From: Streptomyces sp. CGMCC 4.7035
Lineage (GTDB): Bacteria; Actinomycetota; Actinomycetes; Streptomycetales; Streptomycetaceae
NCBI RefSeq assembly: GCF_031583065.1
Contig: NZ_CP134053.1
Location: 6,551,001-6,615,000 of the forward strand
DNA length: 64,000 nucleotides
Direction of reading: 5' to 3'
Shown: in pieces, positions 1-7,896 of the stretch
Numbering within the stretch: position 1 is the first letter of the stretch
Layout: every line of letters begins with the position of its first letter
The notes under the pieces: generated by a model
Told to the model about the DNA's origin: nothing
Seen by the model: the letters and a program-made list of their open reading frames with translations, nothing else
Database searches by the model: none
Program-made: the position numbers and the translations under genes

Positions 1-73
1 CACGGGCCCGGGCCAGGGCCGTTTCGGCATCCGGCAGCGGCTCCAGCAACCGAAAGAGCTCGGAATTACTCAT
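1..73 (-). CDS. N-terminus of a protein cut by the window edge
   Basis: An open frame starts at an ATG on the minus strand at 73 and runs off the window at 1. The visible residues begin MSNSELFRLLEPLPDAE, followed by an Ala/Arg-rich helix. The start overlaps the stop of the upstream small membrane protein gene by one base (TGATG), which suggests translational coupling in one operon. The short charged start resembles the opening of several actinomycete membrane proteins, but 24 residues are too few to assign a family. The function is unknown. Confidence 0.55.
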   Translation of the reverse strand, partial: MSNSELFRLLEPLPDAETALARAR

Positions 74-381
74 CAGCGGACCTCCACGGTCCCGCCCGGA
101 GTACCGGGCGGGCAGACCGGGGTGACGGTGTTCCGCCACCCCGGGTTCAGAAGACAGGGCAGAAGCCTTGCGCCGGTCAGATGCCTTGGCGTTGCATCGC
201 GGCGAGCTTGGCGGCATAGGGCGACCACCGGCGCCATGTTCTCCCGCAGCCCCGGGAACGACTCCATTTCGATCGTCCCCCCGAAGGCGAAGAGCACGAC
301 GAGCGCCGCGAAGGCGAAGACGGCGGCCGCCGCACAGCCCCGGGCGACACGGGTGGCACGGGTGGCCCGGTTGGCGCTCAC
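73..381 (-). CDS. Small single-pass membrane protein
   Basis: This 102-residue protein has a basic N-terminus followed by one hydrophobic segment at about residues 15-35 (Ala/Val/Phe-rich). The remainder is a short polar tail with three cysteines. No family is recognised. The GTG start overlaps the stop of the upstream YcxB-like gene by four bases (GTGA), and its own stop overlaps the next start by one base, so the three minus-strand genes are probably one translationally coupled unit. The N-terminal half is the more reliable part. Overlapping frames on the opposite strand look like shadows because they lack a start with a ribosome site. Confidence 0.5.
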   Translation of the reverse strand: MSANRATRATRVARGCAAAAVFAFAALVVLFAFGGTIEMESFPGLRENMAPVVALCRQARRDATPRHLTGARLLPCLLNPGWRNTVTPVCPPGTPGGTVEVR

Positions 382-911
382 ACGCGGGTGAGATGCCGGT
401 CGAGTATCGCGCGGAGGCGGTCGACGTCGGCGGGGTGCTGGGCGCCGCGCTTGGGCAGGATCGTCATGCCGGTCGCGTTCTTGTCGCCGCTCATCAGGAC
501 GAACAGCTCCGGGGTCTCCCGGTAGCGGGGCTGCATGGTCCAGTTGACGTTGACCGTGCTGTTGTCCGTGACCACGGTCAGGCCCGTGTCCGCGACCGAG
601 GCGCGGAAGGTGCCCTGCCGCTGCGCGAACCGGAACAGCTGGCGCCCCTGGGTCATGGGCTGGAGCAGCAGCAGGACGACGACCAGCGCGGCCCAGCCGG
701 CGAACCTCCAGTCCAGATGGCCACCGGTGAGCGCGAGCAGTGCCTCCATGCAGAGCGCGATCGCGAGGAAGATGAACGCCACCTTCCGCAGTTTGCCCGC
801 CCTGCTGACCCCGCTACGCGCGCGCAGTCCCCTCACGTAGTCCTTCGCGACGGGCTGGTACACCAGCTCGACCACGTCCTGCACGGCATCCCGCCCCATG
901 TCCATGACCAT
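378..911 (-). CDS. YcxB-like membrane protein
   Basis: This 177-residue protein has two adjacent transmembrane segments at about residues 43-63 and 70-87. A C-terminal region of about 75 residues follows, with the pattern of the YcxB-like domain (TDNSTVNVNW, then a beta-strand-rich stretch with ETPELFVLM and a final helix). YcxB-like proteins are small membrane proteins of unknown role. The upstream residues 1-42 are amphipathic and probably cytosolic. Met1 and Met3 are both possible starts. It is the first gene of a coupled three-gene unit and lies 24 bases downstream of the uppS stop, so it may be co-transcribed with uppS. Confidence 0.65.
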   Translation of the reverse strand: MVMDMGRDAVQDVVELVYQPVAKDYVRGLRARSGVSRAGKLRKVAFIFLAIALCMEALLALTGGHLDWRFAGWAALVVVLLLLQPMTQGRQLFRFAQRQGTFRASVADTGLTVVTDNSTVNVNWTMQPRYRETPELFVLMSGDKNATGMTILPKRGAQHPADVDRLRAILDRHLTRV

Positions 912-935
912 GAGGCGGGATCGTAGCGCCGTTGA

Positions 936-1775
936 TCAGCTGCCCTCGGTGCTGCCCTCCATGGCCAACAGCTCCTCGTTCGGGATCGCCCCGCCGAAGC
1001 GACGGTCGCGGGAAGCGAACTCCAGGCACGCGCGCCACAGGTCACGTCGGTCGAAGTCCGGCCACAGCACGTCCTGGAAGACCATCTCGGCGTACGCGCT
1101 CTGCCAGATCAGGTAGTTGGAGGTGCGCTGCTCACCGCTCGGCCGCAGGAACAGGTCCACGTCCGGCATGTCCGGGTAGTAGAGATACTTCGCGAGGGTC
1201 TTCTCGTTGACCTTCGACGGGTCGAGCCGGCCTGCCTTCACGTCCTCCGCCAGCGCCTGCGCCGCGTCCGCGATCTCGGCACGGCCGCCGTAGTTCATGC
1301 AGAAGTACAGCGTGAGCAGGTCGTTGTCCTTGGTCTGCTCCTGGGCGACCTGGAGCTCCTTGGCCACCGACTTCCACAGCTTGGGCATCCGGCCCACCCA
1401 GCGCACCCGGACACCGAGTTCGTCGAGCGTGTCACGGGTCTTGCGGATGAAGTCGCGGTTGAAGTTCATCAGGAAGCGCACCTCGTCCGGCGAACGCTTC
1501 CAGTTCTCCGTCGAGAAGGCGTACAGCGAGATGTTCCCGACGCCCATCTCGATCGCGCCCTGGAGAACGTCCAGGACGCGCTCGGCGCCGACCTTGTGCC
1601 CCTCGGTGCGCGGCAGCCCGCGCTCCTTGGCCCACCGGCCGTTCCCGTCCATGACGATCGCCACATGGTTCGGGACCAGCTCGCCCGGGAACTTCGGCGG
1701 ACGGGCCCCGGACGGGTGCGGCTCCGGCGTCCTGTACTCGCGGCGCTGACGCCCCAGGAACCCGCGTACGGCCAT
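936..1775 (-). CDS. uppS: Isoprenyl (undecaprenyl) diphosphate synthase
   Basis: The 279-residue cis-prenyltransferase condenses isopentenyl diphosphate units to make the polyprenyl diphosphate carrier for peptidoglycan and other wall polymers, at the cytosolic face of the membrane. The family signature is clear: [14 protein letters not shown] near residues 37-50 with the catalytic Asp43, the [10 protein letters not shown] block, and the C-terminal [15 protein letters not shown] block that binds the substrate pyrophosphate. Longer open frames extend upstream, but the ATG at 1775 has a GAGGAG ribosome site about 10 bases ahead and gives the family length. It is transcribed after recO, with a 47-base gap. 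Confidence 0.95.
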   Translation of the reverse strand: MAVRGFLGRQRREYRTPEPHPSGARPPKFPGELVPNHVAIVMDGNGRWAKERGLPRTEGHKVGAERVLDVLQGAIEMGVGNISLYAFSTENWKRSPDEVRFLMNFNRDFIRKTRDTLDELGVRVRWVGRMPKLWKSVAKELQVAQEQTKDNDLLTLYFCMNYGGRAEIADAAQALAEDVKAGRLDPSKVNEKTLAKYLYYPDMPDVDLFLRPSGEQRTSNYLIWQSAYAEMVFQDVLWPDFDRRDLWRACLEFASRDRRFGGAIPNEELLAMEGSTEGS

Positions 1776-1822
1776 GTGCTTCTCGCTCCTCGATCTGCTG
1801 TCGCTCTGCTGTCTGTGTCTGC

Positions 1823-2581
1823 CTACTGTTCCACGTACCGGAGCGAGCGCAGTCCGCGCTCCAGGTGCCAGTGCAGATACGCCGACACCAGCCCGCTGCC
1901 CTCCCGGACGTACCGCGGCTCGCACGCGTCCGCGGTCTCCCAGTCTCCCGTCAGCAGCGCGCCGAGCAGTTCCAGGGCCCCCGGTGAGGGTACGACGCTG
2001 CCGGGCACCCGGCAGTCGCCGCAGACGACCCCGCCGGACGCCACCGAGAAGAACCGGTTCGGCCCGGGCATGCCGCACCTGGCGCAGTCGCCGAAGCTGG
2101 GCGCGTAGCCGTTGACGGCGAGGGAGCGCAGCAGGAACGCGTCGAGGACGAGGTTCGGCGCGTGCTCACCCCGGGCAAGCGTCCGCAGCCCACCGACGAG
2201 CAGCAGATACTGCTGGACGGCCGGCTCGCCCTCGTGATCGGTGAACCGCTCGGCGGTCTCCAGCATGGCGGTCCCGGCGGTGTACCGCGCGTAGTCCGTC
2301 ACGATCCCACTGCCGTACGGAGCGATGGTCTCACTCTGCGTACACAGCGGCAGCCCGCGCCCGACCAGTTCGCTCCCGCCGCGTGCGAAGAACTGCACGT
2401 CCACGTGGGAGAAGGGTTCCAGCCGGGCCCCGAACTTCGACTTCGTCCGCCGCACGCCGCGGGCCACGGCGCGTACGCGTCCGTGACCGCGCGTGAGCAG
2501 CGTGATGATCCGGTCCGCCTCACCCAGCTTCTGGGTGCGCAGCACGATGCCGTCGTCGCGGAACAGACTCATGGGGCCCAT
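1823..2581 (-). CDS. recO: DNA repair protein RecO
   Basis: RecO (252 residues) helps load RecA onto SSB-coated single-stranded DNA in the RecF pathway and anneals complementary strands. The N-terminal OB fold is recognised by [20 protein letters not shown] and [18 protein letters not shown] ... CGDC zinc knuckle at about residues 186-209 is typical of RecO. Two starts are possible: the ATG at 2581 has an AGGCGAG ribosome-like site, while the ATG at 2572 gives the MSLFRDD start seen in many homologues. The gene lies directly upstream of uppS on the minus strand, an arrangement I recall from other streptomycetes. Confidence 0.93.
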   Translation of the reverse strand: MGPMSLFRDDGIVLRTQKLGEADRIITLLTRGHGRVRAVARGVRRTKSKFGARLEPFSHVDVQFFARGGSELVGRGLPLCTQSETIAPYGSGIVTDYARYTAGTAMLETAERFTDHEGEPAVQQYLLLVGGLRTLARGEHAPNLVLDAFLLRSLAVNGYAPSFGDCARCGMPGPNRFFSVASGGVVCGDCRVPGSVVPSPGALELLGALLTGDWETADACEPRYVREGSGLVSAYLHWHLERGLRSLRYVEQ

Positions 2582-2650
2582 TCTCGCCTACGGCGGGCGC
2601 GCTCCGGGCCGGGCGGGCACCTTTCGCCCCCACCCCCTCCCATTCCCCCT

Positions 2651-2866
2651 TCAAGGCACCTCCCCGCGGCTGCGGGCGTTGGCATACGCGGTGGCGGCGC
2701 GCAGACGCTCCGCCTGGGTCGCGACGCGCACGGCGTCCGGCTCGACGTCCCACTCCTTGCCCCCGCCGTACGGTCTCAGCTGTACGTACGGTCCCTCGTG
2801 CCCCATCACCACGCCCACCTTCCCGGTACGGATGTCGACGGCGTACGACCCGATCGGCGGCTTCAT
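2651..2866 (-). CDS. Small conserved actinomycete protein
   Basis: This 71-residue protein begins MKPPIGSYAVDIRTGKVGVVMGHEGPYVQL, a short beta-rich fold. The C-terminal helix carries AERLRAATAYANAR. I recognise the type as a small protein common in Streptomyces next to XRE/DUF397 genes, but no function is established. Its start overlaps the stop of the upstream 83-residue gene by four bases (ATGA), so the two are translated as a pair. Codon use is normal for the neighbourhood. Confidence 0.7.
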   Translation of the reverse strand: MKPPIGSYAVDIRTGKVGVVMGHEGPYVQLRPYGGGKEWDVEPDAVRVATQAERLRAATAYANARSRGEVP

Positions 2867-3114
2867 CCCACCTCCGGGTCCCGCTGCGTGCGCAGGGCCG
2901 CCGTGAGCCGGGCGGCGACATCGACGGAACAGCCGCCCAATTCCACGAGCGGACAGGGTGCCTCCCGCGCGAGACTTGCCGGGTCGAGCCGGAGCGACGG
3001 CAACTTAATTCCTGCGTTTGCGAGTGCCGCCCGCAATTCCTTCACTGCTTCCTCCGCCTCTTCGACGCAGCGCGCCGAGTCTCGTCCCCCGAGTGGTACA
3101 TGTACTGCAGTCAC
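2863..3114 (-). CDS. Small conserved hypothetical protein
   Basis: This 83-residue protein has a predicted helix at residues 15-33 (VEEAEEAVKELRAALANAG), then SLRLDPASL and a short helical C-terminus with two Cys (PCPLVELGGC). Such two-gene units next to a divergently oriented XRE regulator are frequent in Streptomyces and vary between strains. Function is unknown. The gene is read away from the XRE gene at 3231, and the roughly 116-base spacer must carry both promoters. Confidence 0.65.
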   Translation of the reverse strand: MTAVHVPLGGRDSARCVEEAEEAVKELRAALANAGIKLPSLRLDPASLAREAPCPLVELGGCSVDVAARLTAALRTQRDPEVG

Positions 3115-3230
3115 CCTGTTCCCCTCACATTTGGAGTTTCACGCTTCGCGCCTCCATGGTGACGCTCTGCGTCTACACTCGACAGGAGTCTGTGCTCTAC
3201 AAGTACGAGGCAGCAGAGGGGCGTTGAGCT

Positions 3231-4064
3231 GTGGCCAAGGGTGCACGACAGGCGGCGTGGGAGTTCTTCGGGGCGGAGCTGAAACGGCGCCGGGAGAACG
3301 CGGGATTCACTCAAGTGGAGCTGGGGACAAGGGTTTTCGTCTCCGGCGGCTACATCGGCCAATTCGAACAGGCCATTCGTAAACCACAGTTGGATGTTGC
3401 GCAGCGGATTGACGATGTCCTGCAAACCGAGGGTTTTTTCGAGCGCACGTGGCGAAAGCTGATTGATGACACGCGGTATGCGGATTACTTCGCGGAGGTG
3501 GTCGAGCTTGAGCGGACGGCCACGAAGATCTGTGAGTTCGCGCCTACGTTGGTGCCGGGGTTGTTGCAGACGGCCGCGTACGCGCGTGCGGTGACCGTGG
3601 CCAACAACCCGTTCGCCACCGACGAGTACGTGGAGGAGACGGTGGCCGCGCGGCTGGAACGGGCGCGCATCCTGGCGGACGCTACAAGGCCCGAGTATTG
3701 GGTCGTGCTGCACGAGAACGTACTGCGCATTCCGGTGGGCGGGGCGGCGGCGATGGCTGATCAGCTGGACCACATCGTGGGGATGGTGCGGCAGCGGAAG
3801 GCGCTGGTGCAGGTGCTTCCGTACGCGCAGGGCGCCCATACCGCCATGATCGGGATGCTGAAGCTCATGGAGTTCGAGGACGCACCGCCAACTGGCTATA
3901 CAGAGACCTCGTTTTCGGGCACGCTCCTCGACGATCCGGCGGTGGTGAAGCGTGCACAGCGCGCATACGATCTGCTCAGGGCCGCCGCGCTGTCGCCAAC
4001 GGCGTCCCTCCCTCTGATCGAAGCGGCGGCGGAGGACTTCAGACGATGCGCGAGTACGACCTGA
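3231..4064 (+). CDS. XRE-family regulator with DUF5753 domain
   Basis: This 277-residue protein has an N-terminal helix-turn-helix at about residues 12-70 (KRRRENAGFTQVELGTRVFVSGGYIGQFEQ). A long C-terminal DUF5753 (Scr1-type) region follows at about 95-265, recognised by FAPTLVPGLLQTAAYARA and RVLPY-like strands. The GTG start follows an AGAGGGGCG ribosome site. In Streptomyces these regulators are paired with a small DUF397 protein, as here, where the DUF397 start lies inside this gene's 3' end (19-base overlap). Some pairs affect development and antibiotic production (the bldB/abaA/WhiJ type). Others were first annotated as toxin-antitoxin systems. Which applies here is not visible. Confidence 0.9.
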   Translation: MAKGARQAAWEFFGAELKRRRENAGFTQVELGTRVFVSGGYIGQFEQAIRKPQLDVAQRIDDVLQTEGFFERTWRKLIDDTRYADYFAEVVELERTATKICEFAPTLVPGLLQTAAYARAVTVANNPFATDEYVEETVAARLERARILADATRPEYWVVLHENVLRIPVGGAAAMADQLDHIVGMVRQRKALVQVLPYAQGAHTAMIGMLKLMEFEDAPPTGYTETSFSGTLLDDPAVVKRAQRAYDLLRAAALSPTASLPLIEAAAEDFRRCASTT

Positions 4065-4321
4065 GCAACGCCCGCTGGCGCAAGAGCAGCTATAGCAACG
4101 GCGAAGGCGGCGACTGCATCGAGGTCGCGTACGACTTCCTCGGTGCTGCCCGCTGGCGCAAGAGCAGCTACAGCGACGACAACGGCGGCAGCTGCGTCGA
4201 GGTCGCCGACGGAGTCCCCGGTGTCGTCCCCGTCCGTGACAGCAAGGTCCCCGACGGCCCTGTCCTCCTCATCGGCTCGGCCGCCTGGACGGAGTTCGTT
4301 CGTACCGTGGTATCGAGCTAG
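4046..4321 (+). CDS. DUF397 protein with a tandem-duplicated N-terminal module
   Basis: This 91-residue DUF397 protein is the usual partner of an XRE/DUF5753 regulator. The DUF397 hallmark WRKSSYS...GG.C.EVA occurs twice: residues 11-27 with NGEGGDC and residues 36-53 with DDNGGSC. The rest, VRDSKVPDGPVLLIGSAAW, occurs once. A normal DUF397 protein of about 60-70 residues has one copy, so the first module looks like an internal duplication. The 3' end overlaps the convergent MFS gene (stop at 4269) by 53 bases, so one of the two genes may have lost an earlier stop. Confidence 0.85.
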   Translation: MREYDLSNARWRKSSYSNGEGGDCIEVAYDFLGAARWRKSSYSDDNGGSCVEVADGVPGVVPVRDSKVPDGPVLLIGSAAWTEFVRTVVSS

Positions 4322-5765
4322 CGGCCGTCCTGGAGCCGCGACGTGCCGTCTCGCGGTGCAGGAGGGCCAGATGCGCCGCGGTGAGCGTCAGCAGGACGCC
4401 GATGTTGAGCAGCGCCGCCACGTGCATTCCGTCCGTGAACGCCGTTTGGGCGAGGGAACCGCCGTCCATCTTCGCGCGATACACCGCACCGGCGACGGAT
4501 CCGGCGACGGCCACACCCAGCGCCTCGCCGAGGTTCGCCCCGGTCTCCCCGATGCCCGAGGCGTTGCCGGCGCGTTCGGGCGGGGCGCTGCTGATGATCA
4601 CGTCGTTGGTGAGGGCGAGCGCGGCCTGGACGCCGAAGGACAGGACGGCGAATGCGGTGACGGCGAGGAGCGGCCCGGACGTCGTACCGGCCTGAGTGAG
4701 CAGCACCAGCCCCGGCACGGACAGCAGGAAGCCGCCCGCCATCACCCCGAGCGGGCGCGTCCGGTTCGCCAGGAGAGGGGCCAGGAGCGCGCCCACGACG
4801 CCCGCCGCCACCGCGGGCAGCGTCCACAGGCCGGTCGCCAGCGGAGACAGTCCCAGCACCACCTGGAAGTACTGGAGTAGTAGGAACTGCGTCCCGGTCA
4901 CCGCGAAGAGCCCGAGGGTCAGCCCGCCCAGTGACACCCCGAACGCCGGGCGGAAGAAGAGCCGGAGGTCCAGCATGGGATCGGTGAGCTTCAGCTGCCT
5001 GCGTACGAAGACGGTACCGAGGCAGAGCCCGGCCGCGATGCTCAGCAACGGCAGTGTACGGACGCCCTGCTGGGCGATCTCTTTGAAGCCGTAGACCACC
5101 GGCAGCACCGTCACGATGGACAGGGTGACGCTGACCGGGTCCAGTCGGCCGGCCTTCGGATCGCGGTACTCGGGCAGCAGCAGCGGACCGGCGATCAGCA
5201 GGACGACGCCCACCGGCACACCGAGCAGGAACACCGAGCCGTACCAGAAGTGCTCCAGGAACAGCCCGCCGATCAGCGGGCCGATCATTCCGCCGATGCT
5301 GAAGTTGGTCATCCACACCGCGACCGCCAGCCGCCGCTGGCCGGGGTCACGGAACATGTTGCTGATCAGGGACAGGGTCGACGGCATCAAGGTCGCCCCG
5401 GCGACACCGAGCAGCGCGCGCGAGGCGATGAGCGTCCTCACGTCGGACGAGCAGGCGGCGAGCAACGAGGCCGCGGCGAATGCGGCAGCACCCGTCAGAA
5501 GGAGTCGGCGGCGGCCGATCCTGTCACCGAGAGTGCCCATCGTGGCAAGGAAACCGGCGACCATGAAACCGTAGATGTCGACGATCCACAGCAGTTCGGT
5601 CGTGCTCGGGTGCAGTCGCTCGCTGAGCGACGGCGCGGCCATGTGCAGCACCGTCATGTCGAGACCGATGAGCATGGTCGGGAGCGCGAGGACGGCGAGC
5701 CCGACCCATTCCCGCCGCCCGGCCCGTATCGCGGCCCGTATCGGAACGCCGGTACCCGTCGGCAT
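4269..5765 (-). CDS. MFS drug:proton antiporter, 14-TM DHA2/EmrB-QacA type
   Basis: This 498-residue inner-membrane transporter has the DHA2 pattern. TM1 is ALPTMLIGLDMTVLHMAAPSL, which includes the LD.TVL motif. It is followed by the LGDRIGRRRLLL loop motif, a proline-rich motif C near residues 140-160 and 14 predicted membrane spans. The family exports cationic dyes, antibiotics or the host's own metabolites. The ATG at 5765 overlaps the stop of the NUDIX gene by one base (TGATG). Together with folE upstream this gives one operon, which makes a pteridine-derived or related metabolite a candidate substrate. The C-terminal 20 residues are Arg/Ser-rich and come from sequence shared with the opposite DUF397 gene. 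Confidence 0.88.
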   Translation of the reverse strand: MPTGTGVPIRAAIRAGRREWVGLAVLALPTMLIGLDMTVLHMAAPSLSERLHPSTTELLWIVDIYGFMVAGFLATMGTLGDRIGRRRLLLTGAAAFAAASLLAACSSDVRTLIASRALLGVAGATLMPSTLSLISNMFRDPGQRRLAVAVWMTNFSIGGMIGPLIGGLFLEHFWYGSVFLLGVPVGVVLLIAGPLLLPEYRDPKAGRLDPVSVTLSIVTVLPVVYGFKEIAQQGVRTLPLLSIAAGLCLGTVFVRRQLKLTDPMLDLRLFFRPAFGVSLGGLTLGLFAVTGTQFLLLQYFQVVLGLSPLATGLWTLPAVAAGVVGALLAPLLANRTRPLGVMAGGFLLSVPGLVLLTQAGTTSGPLLAVTAFAVLSFGVQAALALTNDVIISSAPPERAGNASGIGETGANLGEALGVAVAGSVAGAVYRAKMDGGSLAQTAFTDGMHVAALLNIGVLLTLTAAHLALLHRETARRGSRTAASSIPRYERTPSRRPSR

Positions 5766-6400
5766 CAGCCGGCCGCGCGGGAAGAGACCAGCGCGCCCTG
5801 AGACGCGTCGAGCAGGCGGCGTACCGCGTAGGTGACCGGAACGGGATGGTTCAACGCTTCGTCGGGCGTGAGCCAGACGGCCGAGGTGCCCTCCGGGCCG
5901 AGTTCGACCGCGAGGTCGGCGTCCACCGCGTCGGCCGTCCGGTACACGTGCCACACATGGGCGTCGGCGCCACGGCGGCAACCGTCACCGGGTACGGGGA
6001 TCCGGGCCAGGTGTTCCAGCCGAGTGCCGGCGATGCCGGTCTCCTCGCGGAGCTCGCGCACCGCCGCCTCGTCGGGTTGTTCGCGGCGCTCGACGTGCCC
6101 GGCGGGAATCGTCAGGCCGAAGGGGAAGGCCGTACGGTCGAAGAACAGGATGCGGCCACGGAGGTCCCGCACGAACACGCCCGCCGTCTCGTGCCAGTAC
6201 TCGCCCTCGGGGTCCGTCCACCACCGGATCGCGGGATCCAGCACCAGTGCCCGGTCGGCGACGTGACCGCAGTCGAGGCACGCGCTGTGCCGCCGGCCGC
6301 CCACGGTGCGCCACTCCACCGATTCGCCGTGGCACCGCAGACAGTAGTGGTGCTCGGAGCCGTCACGCAGCGCGTGCGGCGGAACGAAGCCCAGTTCCAT
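5765..6400 (-). CDS. NUDIX hydrolase with N-terminal zinc ribbon
   Basis: This 211-residue protein cleaves nucleoside-diphosphate-X type bonds with Mg2+. The NUDIX box is complete (GHVERREQPDEAAVRELREE, followed by TGI, about residues 96-118). An N-terminal CLRC...CLDC pair (residues 20-43) suggests a zinc ribbon like that of NudC-type enzymes. It lies 18 bases downstream of folE and is coupled to the MFS gene by a TGATG overlap. Known NUDIX enzymes remove pyrophosphate from dihydroneopterin triphosphate, the product of FolE. Acting on that product is therefore a reasonable inference here, though the sequence alone cannot show it. GDP-mannose, NADH or a generic housekeeping substrate remain possible. 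Confidence 0.85.
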   Translation of the reverse strand: MELGFVPPHALRDGSEHHYCLRCHGESVEWRTVGGRRHSACLDCGHVADRALVLDPAIRWWTDPEGEYWHETAGVFVRDLRGRILFFDRTAFPFGLTIPAGHVERREQPDEAAVRELREETGIAGTRLEHLARIPVPGDGCRRGADAHVWHVYRTADAVDADLAVELGPEGTSAVWLTPDEALNHPVPVTYAVRRLLDASQGALVSSRAAG

Positions 6401-6418
6401 GTCTCGTTCCCGGAACGA

Positions 6419-6955
6419 TCAGTCGTCCAGGCCGAACCGGGTGAACAGTTCCTTGTCGCCGGTGACGTAGGAGGTGTCGGTGATCGCCGTCTGGTCGGAC
6501 GGGCCCCGGCTGCACATGCACATGTGCCGGCCGGTGGAGAGCACCCGCGCCGCCCGCGCCCCACCCGAGGACATGATCTCCTCGGCGATGTCCTTCACGA
6601 GGTGCTCCTGGATCTGGAACCTGCGGCTGAACGCCTGCACCAGACGGGGGAACTTGCCCAGGCCGAGGATCCGGTCGCCGGGCACGTACGAGATCGCCAC
6701 CTTCCCGTAGAAGGGCAGAAAGTGGTGCGCGCAGATGGAGTAGTAGTTGATGTCGTGCACGCGGACCACGCCGGCGTGCTCTCCCTGGACCTCGATCGTG
6801 GTCTTGAGGATCGTCGAGGTGTCGATCTCATAGCCGCTCAGCAGTTGGCGGTAGGCGCGGACGATACGGGGTTCGCATTCCGGCTCCCGGTACCAGTCGA
6901 GCGCGCGCTTGTCGGTCGTGACGTTCTGTTCGAGCCACTCGGCGATGCTGCTCAT
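6419..6955 (-). CDS. folE: GTP cyclohydrolase I, second-copy type
   Basis: The 178-residue enzyme opens GTP to 7,8-dihydroneopterin triphosphate, the first step to folate, other pteridines and 7-deazapurines. Zinc-site residues are visible: Cys75 and His78 in SICAHHFLPF and Cys146 in GRHMCMCSRG. The LGLGKFPRLVQAFSRRFQIQ block is also diagnostic. It is shorter than the housekeeping FolE of Streptomyces (about 200 residues) and stands apart from folate genes, so it is probably a second copy for a special pathway. The ATG at 6955 follows a perfect AGGAGG ribosome site, and longer upstream frames are rejected. It heads the folE-NUDIX-MFS operon. Confidence 0.88.
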   Translation of the reverse strand: MSSIAEWLEQNVTTDKRALDWYREPECEPRIVRAYRQLLSGYEIDTSTILKTTIEVQGEHAGVVRVHDINYYSICAHHFLPFYGKVAISYVPGDRILGLGKFPRLVQAFSRRFQIQEHLVKDIAEEIMSSGGARAARVLSTGRHMCMCSRGPSDQTAITDTSYVTGDKELFTRFGLDD

Positions 6956-7298
6956 GAAACCCTCCTGATGGGCGCCGGTCGCGCCCTTCCTGCTGCTGTT
7001 CCGGGCCGGCCCGCGGCCGGTCGCATTGCGGTGGAATCGGTCGTCCTCGCCGACCGGCCGGTGCGGCCCTCCGGGCCGGTGCCGGTCCCACGGGTGCCGC
7101 GCCACCCGCCGGCCTCTCCGAGGTCCGCCTCAGGAGCCGTAGCGCGTGCCCACCCGCTTTGAACAGCAGCTTTGCACTGACGGAGCCATGCTGCCCGCCC
7201 CTCACTCCGCCAGCAACTTGTCCGAGATGTCCGAGTGACCCGTCGCCCTCTCGGCGTGCGGGGCAGCTACAGCAACGGTGAGGGCAGCAGTCGCCGGG
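6956..7298. other. folE upstream region with a tandem 9-base repeat
   Basis: There is no convincing gene here. The stretch contains the folE ribosome site. About 265 bases upstream of the start it holds two adjacent copies of TGTCCGAG(A/T), at 7219-7227 and 7228-7236, a possible regulator binding site. A small DUF397 remnant follows at 7262-7290. No canonical promoter could be fixed. Confidence 0.35.
7262..7290 (+). pseudogene. Remnant of a DUF397 gene
   Basis: These 29 bases translate as GSYSNGEGSS, matching the core of the DUF397 motif (KSSYSNGEG...C.EV). About 16 bases are identical to the intact DUF397 gene at 4046-4321. Homology stops abruptly on both sides, so this is a scrap of a second XRE/DUF397 pair. 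It sits beside the stop of the orphan XRE antitoxin gene. Confidence 0.45.
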
Positions 7299-7622
7299 TC
7301 ACACGACCTTCCGCAACTCCCCGTCCGCGAACACCGCGACCATCACCAGGCTTCCTCCCAGGGCCTCGATGTACCGCGCCATCACGTCCGTACCTGACAC
7401 CTGACCGCTCTCGATCTGCGAGACCCGGCCCTTGCTCACACCCATGCGCTCGGCCACCTGCGCCTGGGTGAACCCCCGTTCCTGGCGCATCTCGACCAGC
7501 CGCCAGGCCCGTGCCTCGGCGAGCAGGTGCTGGGCCCCCTCAAGAAACGCGCCCGGGCCGCCGGACAACTCCTCCGCTCGCTCGCGGTGTCCACTGGCCG
7601 ACCACTTGGTGTATCCGCTCAC
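7299..7622 (-). CDS. XRE antitoxin (HigA-like) of a broken toxin-antitoxin pair
   Basis: This 107-residue protein carries a C-terminal helix-turn-helix at about residues 48-75 (ERGFTQAQVAERMGVSKGRVSQIESGQ) and ends LGGSLVMVAVFADGELRKV, the usual end of Streptomyces HigA-like antitoxins. The GTG start overlaps the stop of the upstream toxin remnant by GTGA, the normal coupling in such pairs. The toxin has lost its N-terminal half, so the antitoxin is now an orphan. A 35-base piece of a related antitoxin gene also sits at 8706-8740, next to the IS5 end. Confidence 0.8.
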   Translation of the reverse strand: MSGYTKWSASGHRERAEELSGGPGAFLEGAQHLLAEARAWRLVEMRQERGFTQAQVAERMGVSKGRVSQIESGQVSGTDVMARYIEALGGSLVMVAVFADGELRKVV

Positions 7623-7870
7623 TTCCCGGACTCCTTCCGATCAGCCAGGTATTCCGCGTACCGAAGCTCGGCCAGCGGGATCGCCTCGTCGTACCAAGCG
7701 TTCCAGTTCCCCGCCTTGTCTCCAGCCACCAGGAGGATCGCGGAGCGCCACGGGTCGAACATGAACAGCACGCGCACCTCACTTCGGCCCGTCGAGCCAG
7801 GACGCAGTTCCTTGAGATGGTGCAGAGCCGACCCCTTGACCCGATCGACCAGAGGGCGCCCTTCGGCAGG
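7619..7870 (-). pseudogene. N-terminally truncated RelE/HigB-type toxin
   Basis: Reading upstream from the antitoxin start, the frame ends ...AIPLAELRYAEYLADRKESGK and contains GRPLVDRVKGSALHHLKELRP followed by RSEVRVLFMFDP, LLVAGDKAGNWNAWY. This is the C-terminal two thirds of a HigB/phage-Gp49-like mRNA interferase. Family likeness ends near 7863, and further upstream the frame reads antisense through a beta-lactamase fragment and has no start. About 45 N-terminal residues are missing, so the toxin should be inactive. The loss happened at the same junction that removed the beta-lactamase N-terminus. Confidence 0.75.
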
Positions 7871-7896
7871 CCCGTGGCAAGCAAGAATCCAGATCG

